The notes below the pieces were generated by a model. It searched no databases. It saw nothing but the letters and a program-made list of their open reading frames with translations, and had not been told where the DNA came from. Position numbers and translations under genes: made by a program. From assembly GCA_963581185.1 (NCBI GenBank), contig CAUZOB010000096.1:1-17821 (forward strand): 17,821 nucleotides of DNA, written 5' to 3'. This DNA comes from SAT2750 sp963581185 (GTDB lineage Bacteria > Planctomycetota > Planctomycetia > Pirellulales > Pirellulaceae). Below are positions 1 to 5,389 of this stretch, one piece after another; positions within the stretch are counted from its first letter, which is position 1, and every line of letters begins with the position of its first letter.

Positions 1-1
1 G

Positions 2-577
2 GCGGCCGGTTACTTTCCTCGCAACGCCGAAATCGAGACGACGGTTCGCGATCGGCATACTGCTGAATTACAGGAACTCAAGGCCAACCCGGCTGCCGGT
101 TCGGAACTGGCTGAACTGGAAGAGAGGATAGCCGCAGAAATCCAGGGAGAATCGCTGCGCAGCAGTTACCTCGGTAAGGCGGGAGCGGTGATTGAGCCGC
201 TGGTCCGACCGCTCGGTTGGGATTGGCGTGTCGGCGTGGCTGTAATCGCTTCCTTTCCAGCCAGGGAAGTTGTGATTGGAACGATGGGAGTGATCTACAA
301 CCTGGGAGATGAAACGGATGAGGAGTCCGACAGGCTTCGTGATAAAATCAAGTTGGCAACCTGGGATGACCAGCCCGAACGGCGTGTTTTTACCGTGCCA
401 GTTGCCCTCTCGATGATGGTCTTCTTCGCTCTCTGTGCCCAATGTGGCGCGACGCTGGTAGTATTGAAGAAGGAAACACGGTCGTGGCGATGGCCCATCT
501 TCACTTTTTGCTACATGACATCGCTGGCTTATGTCGCTGCACTGGTGACCTATCACACAGCCTCCCTTTGGATTTAG
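2..577 (+). CDS. feoB: Ferrous iron transporter FeoB, C-terminal part (5' end outside window)
   Basis: FeoB is the inner-membrane Fe(II) uptake protein with a cytoplasmic G domain and a gated membrane domain. Only the last ~191 codons are here; the frame is open from base 2. The segment around 161-300 reads SSYLGKAGAVIEPLVRPLGW followed by DWRVGVAVIASFPAREVV, the conserved gate region of the FeoB membrane domain. The C-terminal part has hydrophobic segments (VALSMMVFFALCAQCGATLVV and IFTFCYMTSLAYVAALVTYH, roughly 395-560) that look like the last two membrane helices. A charged Glu/Ala-rich stretch (roughly 60-150) precedes the gate motif, as in many FeoB proteins. The next gene starts 13 nt downstream and encodes a small Cys-rich protein typical of feo operons, which supports the call. 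The G domain lies outside the window. Confidence 0.93.
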   Translation, partial: AAGYFPRNAEIETTVRDRHTAELQELKANPAAGSELAELEERIAAEIQGESLRSSYLGKAGAVIEPLVRPLGWDWRVGVAVIASFPAREVVIGTMGVIYNLGDETDEESDRLRDKIKLATWDDQPERRVFTVPVALSMMVFFALCAQCGATLVVLKKETRSWRWPIFTFCYMTSLAYVAALVTYHTASLWI

Positions 578-590
578 CTGAGTCGCTGGG

Positions 591-821
591 ATGAACCTGG
601 AACTTCAAACTGTCGTGGTTGTGGCAGCTGTGGCTGCTTCATTAAGTTACGTCGTCTGGCGAGGCGTGCGTTTTTTTCGCGGCGGTGGCAACAACGGCTG
701 CGGTAGCTGTTCATCCTCGTCATGTGATTCCAGTGTCCAGCTGATCGAGATCGGCCAGTCAGAATCGATCGCCCACAATGATCGTGATTCGATAGCGACC
801 GAGTTGGAACGCACCAGCTGA
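591..821 (+). CDS. FeoB-associated Cys-rich membrane protein
   Basis: A 76-residue protein with one N-terminal membrane helix (about residues 6-23, LQTVVVVAAVAASLSYVVW), a short basic segment (RGVRFFRGG), then a Gly/Ser/Cys cluster NGCGSCSSSSC (about residues 35-45) and an acidic, hydrophilic tail. This order (helix, basic linker, Cys cluster) matches the small FeoB-associated Cys-rich proteins encoded directly after feoB in many bacteria. These are thought to help FeoB function, perhaps by handling Fe(II) at the membrane; the exact role is not established. It lies 13 nt after feoB in the same direction, so it is almost certainly co-transcribed. Its TGA stop codon forms the left arm of a terminator-like hairpin. 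Confidence 0.8.
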   Translation: MNLELQTVVVVAAVAASLSYVVWRGVRFFRGGGNNGCGSCSSSSCDSSVQLIEIGQSESIAHNDRDSIATELERTS

Positions 822-844
822 CCGCTCGCCGGGGGTCATTTTTT
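819..844 (+). terminator. Probable intrinsic terminator of the feoB operon
   Basis: The arms TGACC (819-823) and GGTCA (834-838) form a 5-bp stem around the loop GCTCGCCGGG, followed directly by six T residues (839-844). The left arm begins with the stop codon of the Cys-rich protein. A stem plus T-run at the end of the feo unit is what a factor-independent terminator looks like. The core CCGCTCGCCGGGG occurs a second time in the window on the minus strand (4372-4360), also right after a stop codon. Confidence 0.6.
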
Positions 845-924
845 CGGCTGCTGCAAGCTGTTTCCGTACCGCCACGGCTGTCAGAATACCAGCAGCCCGA
901 TCCCGCCACTCTGGAGCCGTTGCC

Positions 925-1392
925 ATGTTCACGTTGATCAAACCGGTTGTTGATCTGTGTATTGTCTGCAGCGACTTTGAGCGGTCGCTTGAGTTCTATC
1001 GTGACCAGCTGGGCCTGGACGTTGTGCTTGATATCGATATTCCTGAACAGACAGCCGTTGGCGCCGGGCTGGCCCCGACAGGGTTTCGGCAAGTCCGGCT
1101 GCAAGCCGGCCAGACTCTGATCAAGTTGATGGAAATAGAGAATCCTCCCCCAGCACCGCCGGCAGGATTTCATGCGGGCGTGCGCTGGCTGACGTTGATC
1201 ATCGACGATGTGCCGGCTGCCGTGGAACAACTGACTGCCGTCGGCGTGGAATTCGTCAGTCCGCCTGTAACTGCTCCCGACGCAGCTGCTGTAGTCTGTG
1301 CCCGAGATCCGGATGGAGTCTTGATCGAACTGGTGCAACTGCGGCCCGAGGACCTGGCTGAGATGACACCGCCAGGTGAGGAATCGTCATGA
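925..1392 (+). CDS. VOC-superfamily (glyoxalase/bleomycin-resistance fold) protein
   Basis: A 155-residue protein with two betaalphabetabetabeta halves. The first half opens with VVDLCIVCSDFERSLEFYRDQLGL (residues ~8-31), the usual strand-helix start of a VOC module. The second half has LTLIIDDVPAAVEQLTAVGVEF and ends with ARDPDGVLIELVQL, where the Glu of IEL is the usual last metal ligand. The His normally found after 'ID' in the first strand is Leu here, and the His of the third module strand also appears to be replaced, so a classical metal-dependent glyoxalase I activity is doubtful. The substrate is unknown. A GGAG about 8 nt before the ATG supports the start. The gene follows the feo terminator, so it probably has its own promoter in 845-924, and its stop overlaps the next gene (ATGA). 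Confidence 0.82.
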   Translation: MFTLIKPVVDLCIVCSDFERSLEFYRDQLGLDVVLDIDIPEQTAVGAGLAPTGFRQVRLQAGQTLIKLMEIENPPPAPPAGFHAGVRWLTLIIDDVPAAVEQLTAVGVEFVSPPVTAPDAAAVVCARDPDGVLIELVQLRPEDLAEMTPPGEESS

Positions 1393-1904
1393 TCCAACGG
1401 CTCTCGATCCTGCTGACCGGATTCTGCTGGCTGCTGACTGGCTGCCAGCAGGCGCCCGAAACAGCTACCACCTCGCAGGCCGTGCTGAAAGTGCTTGGCG
1501 GCGAAACCGTTGTCGATATTATCCGCTCGGCGGATACCGCCAGGGCGTATCGCTTGCCGCCTGAGACTTTCTATAACGACAGGCTCTCAGAATATGACGT
1601 GCCGGCCGGCTCGCTGGCTGTGCCTGCCGCCAGCCTGGCGTCACTCAAGCGAGTACTACTTGATCAGCAGAGCTATGAACTGCTGTCCGCCAAGGGTTGC
1701 GAGCCGATTTTTGGAGTGGGAGTGACGTTTGAAAAGGGGGCTGACACCGTGGATGTCCTGTTCTGTTTTCAGTGTGACATCCTGGTGGTCTATCATCACG
1801 ACGAGGATGTCGGCGGTGAGGACTTTGACCCCGTCCGACCGACACTGATTAGCGTGATGAAGCAGACGTTTGTCGATGACGACGTGATCCAGGGGCTGCA
1901 GTAA
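1389..1904 (+). CDS. Predicted lipoprotein of unknown function
   Basis: A 171-residue protein. The N-terminus (MIQRLSILLTGFCWLLTGC) is a lipoprotein signal: one basic residue, a hydrophobic core and the lipobox L16-T-G-C19, followed by QQAPET. The mature part has no family I recognise. It contains three Cys (in AKGCEP and FCFQCD) and an acidic C-terminal half. The ATG overlaps the stop of the VOC gene as ATGA, with GAGGAA at 1378-1383 as ribosome binding site, so translation is probably coupled. It ends 27 nt before the convergent sialidase gene. The function cannot be inferred from the sequence. Confidence 0.8.
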   Translation: MIQRLSILLTGFCWLLTGCQQAPETATTSQAVLKVLGGETVVDIIRSADTARAYRLPPETFYNDRLSEYDVPAGSLAVPAASLASLKRVLLDQQSYELLSAKGCEPIFGVGVTFEKGADTVDVLFCFQCDILVVYHHDEDVGGEDFDPVRPTLISVMKQTFVDDDVIQGLQ

Positions 1905-1942
1905 CCTGCCAGCCATCGACCGCGGAAGCTGTTACCGCAGCC
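1894..1942. terminator. Inverted repeat between convergent genes, possible bidirectional terminator
   Basis: GGCTGCAGTAAC (1894-1905) and GTTACCGCAGCC (1931-1942) are inverse complements with a single mismatch, separated by 25 nt. The TAA stop of the lipoprotein gene lies in the left arm and the TAA stop of the sialidase gene (TTA at 1932-1934) in the right arm. Folded RNA from either strand would give an ~11-bp stem at the gene end. There is no T-run on either side, so termination is an inference. Confidence 0.4.
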
Positions 1943-3047
1943 AATCGACAGGAAAAGCTGCAAAGCTAATCCGCTTGTAGCCATCACGCTCGAAAACGAT
2001 GCCGACCCGCTTGTCCTTTAGCACGCTGAGCGAACTGTAGGCGGACGATCCCTCGTACAGCAGCCTGCCAGCTGACCAGCGGCGGCCGCCATCGATGCTG
2101 AGCCTGACGGTCATCTTCTCCCGTGCGGTGCGAGATGCCGGGTTGGCAAATAGCATCCAGCTGCGACCGTCGTCGGAGCTGCGGGGGTAGGAGATCAGGC
2201 TGGCCTGGCAGGTCGGTTCAATCAGCGAACTCTGCACTTTCATGTCCGACCAGTTGAGTCCTTGATCACTACTGACGGCGAGCAGTCTCTGTTTGCCCAG
2301 TTCCGGCTTGCCGTCTCGTGAGAGATGATTACGGGCGTTAAGCAGCAGCGTTCCATCGATGCGTTCTGCGACCTGGCATTCGTTCGAACGGTATCCAAGG
2401 GCGCCTCCCAGCTGCCATGTTCTGCCATGGTCATCGCTATAGATGATGTGTGATCGACTCGGTCCGCTGCGGTCCTTGGTCTCGCGGTGATCGCAGGGAA
2501 TCAACAGACGCCCCCAGTTGGGGCCATGCTGCAGCTGGATACCGACCCCTGGCCCTGTGGCATACCAACCCCACTCGGGTTTCTTGACCTGGTCGGTAAT
2601 GTCGCGAGCCGTCGACCAGCTCTGGCCATCATCCTTGCTATGGCTCACCAGCACCTGGTCATTGCCGCGGTTCATCGTCAGCCAGACGATGCCGGTCCGG
2701 CGGTCGACGACCGGGCAGGCATTTCCGATCGTGATGATCGCATCACCACCTTCCTCGTGGACCAGCATGATCTCCGACCAGCTGACGCCGCCGTCCGTGC
2801 TGCGCCGCATCAGCATGTCGTTATCACCGTCGTCGATTGAGCTGGTCTTGCGCCCCTCGCAGAAAACCAGCAGGCTTCCTTCGTTGGTCGTCACCATGGC
2901 GGGAATCCGGTAGGTGTGATAGCCACCCTCTCCGCTGACAAACAGGTCAACCAGCGGCGGAACATCCGCGGCGCGGAGCTGACCGCCGGCGACCAGCAGG
3001 GACGCTAGTAGAATCGAGTGAATCGTCAGTCGAGATGATCGGCACAT
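1932..3047 (-). CDS. Exported exo-alpha-sialidase (neuraminidase, GH33-like, BNR/Asp-box repeats)
   Basis: Predicted to release terminal sialic acids from glycans outside the cytoplasm. The 371-residue protein starts with a signal peptide (to about A26/A27, QLRA-AD). It carries the YRIP motif (46-49, Arg of the substrate carboxylate triad), EGR (64-66) followed by an Asp cluster (72-77) that should hold the acid/base Asp, and five Asp boxes S-x-D-x-G-x-x-W at 83, 137, 204, 259 and 317. Further motifs are SNECQ (E223), an Arg-rich stretch at 306-309, SSAYSSL with the probable nucleophile Y337, and VFE (E353) as its usual partner. Length and motif order fit a single six-bladed sialidase propeller with no added carbohydrate-binding domain. 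GGAG lies ~9 nt before the ATG. No sialate catabolic genes are nearby. Confidence 0.92.
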   Translation of the reverse strand: MCRSSRLTIHSILLASLLVAGGQLRAADVPPLVDLFVSGEGGYHTYRIPAMVTTNEGSLLVFCEGRKTSSIDDGDNDMLMRRSTDGGVSWSEIMLVHEEGGDAIITIGNACPVVDRRTGIVWLTMNRGNDQVLVSHSKDDGQSWSTARDITDQVKKPEWGWYATGPGVGIQLQHGPNWGRLLIPCDHRETKDRSGPSRSHIIYSDDHGRTWQLGGALGYRSNECQVAERIDGTLLLNARNHLSRDGKPELGKQRLLAVSSDQGLNWSDMKVQSSLIEPTCQASLISYPRSSDDGRSWMLFANPASRTAREKMTVRLSIDGGRRWSAGRLLYEGSSAYSSLSVLKDKRVGIVFERDGYKRISFAAFPVDWLR

Positions 3048-3104
3048 GAAAGTCGCTCCAGGTCGCGAGCTGGGCTTGATGCCAGGGGTGCTGGGACAGA
3101 GAAG

Positions 3105-3134
3105 ATTCTAAGGCCCTGTTAAAGCAGTTAGCAA
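3105..3134 (-). promoter_or_regulatory. Candidate sigma70-type promoter for the sialidase gene
   Basis: On the minus strand TTGCTA (3134-3129) and TAGAAT (3110-3105) are separated by 18 nt, giving a 5' leader of roughly 50 nt before the sialidase ATG at 3047. This is a consensus match by eye only. Promoter sequences of this phylum are not well defined. Confidence 0.3.
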
Positions 3135-3279
3135 ATGCCTGACTACGAATCCGCGGTCTGAACGGACTACAATGAAGCCCGTACCGAAGCTGATACCGGA
3201 GGAATCTGTGAGCATGGGCAACCCCACCCGCGGTCTCCTGTTTTTGACGATCGGCCTGCTCAGCTCTGTTCAGCTGCAA

Positions 3280-4281
3280 TCACTGTTGCAAGCGTTGTCT
3301 CGCTCGAAACGCCTGCTTGGCTCGCACCGACTGGGCGTCGGACTCCTCGACGACTGACTCCCATTCGATTCCCAGGTTGTATCCGTTCTGGATATGGCTG
3401 CGATGAGACTTGACCAGCGGCTCAAACTTTTTCAGAGCAGCGGCCAGGGCCTGCTGAATCTGCTCCGTTGTGGCAGCTGCCGGAAGTTGTGCGACGACTT
3501 TACCAGAGACTCCATAAGGACCGGGCTCTACCACCAGGATGGCCTTATCCTGTTCTGTGCCAGCCAGTGGTTTCAGGTCTGCTGGCTTGGTTGTCGAACC
3601 ATACACAAATTGGCCGGCAAACTGTTCGCTCCAGCTCAAGGACAGCAGTTTCTGATCGACCGCTTTGAGGCTCGGTTTGTCAGCAGCGGTGGTGACGATC
3701 AGCATACGGTTGTCACAGGAAGCCACATTCAGTGCCAGGTCGACTCGCTTGACAAGAGGCAGCTGGGAATCGCTGAGTGCGTTTTTTCGCGCGTTGGGGT
3801 ACTTGGCAGCAAGCAGGTTCATGCCGCTGGCCATGGCGATGGCATTCGCGTAGGCAAAAAACGGTCCTCGACCGGAGCGGGAAAGGCGTGTTGTGCCATC
3901 AGGCCCGAGCATACAGAAAATAGTATTGGGCAGCGTTCCGGACTTCACGCCGAGGATGCCTTCCATGAACTTGTACTCGTCCATGTTCTCATACGTCATA
4001 AGTCGAATGCAGACAAAGCTGCGGGATGCTTTCACGACATCGCTGTTTACCAGGAAACTCCTGATATTGCCTGAGAAGCCAGGTCACCAGACTCCCGGCA
4101 CGCCAAGGCAGGAGGGAGCACCGGAGACGAGCAGGATCGGGCGTCCGCTGCGTTTGGCTTCCGCCAGTCCGTCGGTCAGGTTGCCATACCAGGCGATCCG
4201 AGGAATGGGGTTTTGTTCTGCTTGTGCCAGGCTTCCGGCAGCAACCAGCAGCACCAGGGCTATCGTGGAGATTCGCTTCAT
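3280..4281 (-). CDS. Thioredoxin-like exported protein with in-frame TGA; candidate selenoprotein
   Basis: One frame runs from ATG 4281 to TGA 3282-3280, interrupted only by TGA at 4086-4084 (codon 66); with Sec there the product has 333 residues. Residues 1-21 are a signal peptide (MKRISTIALVLLVAAGSLAQA). IAWYGNLTDGLAEAKRSGRP then ILLVSGAPSC (29-58) resembles the start of a Thioredoxin_7-like fold, with C58 at the first redox-Cys position. VPGVW precedes codon 66 and PGFSGNIRSF follows; SFVCIRLMTYEN (88-99) looks like the next strand. The rest (100-333) is coding throughout and includes a short central-strand-like segment and a basic C-terminus. The fragment after the TGA would lack both signal peptide and first strand, and its possible starts (GTG 4035, ATG ~3999) have no convincing ribosome site. 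TGA is followed by C, a leaky context. Alternatives are a point mutation or sequencing error. No Sec machinery genes are in the window. Confidence 0.72.
4048..4066 (-). promoter_or_regulatory. Candidate bacterial SECIS stem-loop downstream of the in-frame TGA
   Basis: Counting from the TGA on the minus strand, bases 18-25 (TATCAGGA) pair with bases 29-36 (TCCTGGTA): eight base pairs including one G-T wobble, with apical loop GTT. If the closing A-U pair opens, the loop becomes AGUUU, still with G in the first two positions. Known bacterial SECIS elements are short hairpins inside the coding region just after the UGA, with a G near the start of the apical loop, which SelB binds. The spacing (17 nt to the stem, 25 to the loop) is in the known range. 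Coding constraint could also produce a hairpin by chance. Confidence 0.55.
4084..4086 (-). other. In-frame TGA codon, candidate selenocysteine codon
   Basis: This TGA separates codon 65 (TGG) from codon 67 (CCT) in the thioredoxin-like gene. It is the only stop in a frame of 334 codons and sits eight residues after the putative redox Cys (C58), giving C-x7-U. The next base is C (TGAC), a weak termination context. A Cys codon (TGC or TGT) is one change away. Confidence 0.65.
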
Positions 4282-4356
4282 ATCGTGCCATTCCAATTGA
4301 ATAGGGGGGGCCTGTATTCATCGTACCTTCGGACAAGCCAGCTCGGATATCTCACT

Positions 4357-4376
4357 AAACCCCGGCGAGCGGCTTT
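4357..4376 (-). repeat. Second copy of CCGCTCGCCGGGG motif with complementary arms, after a stop codon
   Basis: On the minus strand, starting inside the TAA stop of the Tat-exported protein gene, AAAG-CC (4376-4371) pairs with GG-TTT (4361-4357) around the loop GCTCGCCGG, with one bulged G. The 13-nt core (4372-4360) is identical to 822-834, but the outer three base pairs differ (AAA/TTT here, TGA/TCA there). It lies in the 93-nt gap before the candidate selenoprotein gene and lacks a T-run, so it may attenuate or process the transcript rather than end it. Confidence 0.45.
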
Positions 4377-5205
4377 AGTTGTGCTTTGCCAGCCCCGCCA
4401 GCTTCCAATGATCCACCTGCTGGCCCTGAGCATGCCAGATCTCGTCGGTTTTTCCCGGCAGAAAGTCAAAACCCTCGAGGTGCATTGTCGATTCGGCGAT
4501 GGCCCAGCTGCGGCGGGGCTTGTTTTCCCCATCGGTCTTCAAACTCGCCAGGTCAAACTCGTAGAGGCCATCCATATTTCCAAAGGTGTGGATGCTGTAG
4601 AGTCGCTTGTTCTGGATAACCAGCCCCTGGGAAAAGTGCATTGCTCCGGGGTAGCGAAAAATCGCGTCCCGCACGAGCCGCTCACCATCGATCCGGTAGC
4701 GATGAACACCGAGGTCCGACAGGTCGCCGACCCAGACGTGTGTGCCATCGAAATAGACAGGATCGATCCAGGTGATATCGGCGGTGATGTCAAACTGGCG
4801 CAGGATCTTCAGGTCGCTGGCCCGCAATTCGGTCACGATCGACTTGCGATCCCCCGTGCTGGTCAACCAGCCCCCCCAGATCGAATCGTGGTGGTGGCTG
4901 ATGGCGCCGATGTGATCCACGCCATCGATCTTGATTGATGTTGAGTCGACGAACTTCCATTCGTGAGTAAAGCGATGGATCAGTCCAGCTCCGCCGCTGT
5001 TGGTAGAGGCGAAGCAGTGTTTCTTGCCGACCGCCAATCCCTGCACGGCTTGCTTGCCCTGGGGAAGCTGGTGTTTGCCCAGCAGCTTGCATTCCTGTTT
5101 CTTGATCTCGTCGTCGGCTGCCAGCGATGGAGGCCGCAGTATGGCAGGGAACAGCAGGGATCCTGTGGCGACAGTCTTCAGCAGCTGGCGGCGATCGAGT
5201 GGCAT
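4375..5205 (-). CDS. Tat-exported predicted beta-propeller protein, function unknown
   Basis: A 276-residue protein starting MPLDRRQLLKTVATGSLLFP: a twin-arginine signal (RRQLLK) and hydrophobic stretch ending near LRPPSLAADD. Tat export suggests the protein folds, perhaps with a cofactor, before crossing the membrane. The mature part has repeated Trp/Tyr-rich segments (FTHEWKFVDSTSIKI, HHHDSIWGGWLTS, YFDGTHVWVGDLSDLGVHRY, LYSIHTFGNMDGLYEFDL, DEIWHAQGQQVDHW), like blades of a quinoprotein- or glutaminyl-cyclase-like propeller; no enzyme signature was found. The frame opens further upstream with GTG 5244, but that codon falls in the probable -10 box, so ATG 5205 is preferred. The thioredoxin-like TGA-containing gene follows 93 nt later in the same direction, suggesting a shared transcript. 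Confidence 0.78.
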   Translation of the reverse strand: MPLDRRQLLKTVATGSLLFPAILRPPSLAADDEIKKQECKLLGKHQLPQGKQAVQGLAVGKKHCFASTNSGGAGLIHRFTHEWKFVDSTSIKIDGVDHIGAISHHHDSIWGGWLTSTGDRKSIVTELRASDLKILRQFDITADITWIDPVYFDGTHVWVGDLSDLGVHRYRIDGERLVRDAIFRYPGAMHFSQGLVIQNKRLYSIHTFGNMDGLYEFDLASLKTDGENKPRRSWAIAESTMHLEGFDFLPGKTDEIWHAQGQQVDHWKLAGLAKHN

Positions 5206-5242
5206 GGCCTGAATCCGTAAGAGGAGTAGTTCACCTGGCCGC

Positions 5243-5272
5243 ACTATAACGCTGTGGCGGGCCAGCTGCCAG
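5243..5272 (-). promoter_or_regulatory. Candidate promoter of the Tat-protein / thioredoxin-like gene pair
   Basis: On the minus strand CTGGCA (5272-5267) and TATAGT (5248-5243) are 18 nt apart and place the start about 37 nt downstream of the -10 box. The -10 is a good match and the -35 a partial one. The position argues against a GTG start at 5244. Eye-level match only. Confidence 0.35.
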
Positions 5273-5325
5273 CTACTCCCCGGCTCCCGTTGACAGTCGA
5301 CAGTGCAGCTCGATGTTGCCAGAAG

Positions 5326-5389
5326 CTGCTGCTGAAGGCAGCAGGGTACAGAAATGGTTCGAGGACTCGGCGCCTGACCAGGTCAGGCG
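5326..5389 (-). terminator. Two hairpins at the 3' end of the EF-G gene
   Basis: CGCCTGACC (5371-5379) and GGTCAGGCG (5381-5389) form a perfect 9-bp inverted repeat with one central base, covering the EF-G stop codon (5385-5383); as RNA it would be an 8-bp stem with a 3-nt loop. Further along, CTGCTGC (5326-5332) and GCAGCAG (5338-5344) form a 7-bp stem with loop TGAAG. Neither is followed by a T-run on the minus strand, so they are transcript-end or stabilising structures rather than clear intrinsic terminators. Confidence 0.4.

Noticed and set aside
819..924. Read-through of the TGA ending the Cys-rich FeoB partner as another Sec codon
   Set aside because: The downstream translation is not protein-like, the TGA starts a terminator hairpin with T-run, and the protein is complete in size for its family.
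3214..3357. Small plus-strand frame (47 codons) with GGAGGA 11 nt before ATG and a hydrophobic start
   Set aside because: It overlaps the 3' end of the thioredoxin-like gene antisense, has no recognisable product after the hydrophobic part, and lacks a clear promoter. Not called, though the ribosome-site match is good.
3394..4074. Long open frame on the plus strand opposite the thioredoxin-like gene (226 codons)
   Set aside because: It is antisense to a frame with clear protein character, and its translation is Cys/His/Gln-rich with no domain; it is a shadow frame.
3989..4336. Explaining the TGA in the thioredoxin-like gene by a frameshift into another open frame that crosses it
   Set aside because: The frame before and after the TGA is the same, and both sides make sense in that frame. 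The alternative frame gives unrelated Arg/Gly-rich sequence.
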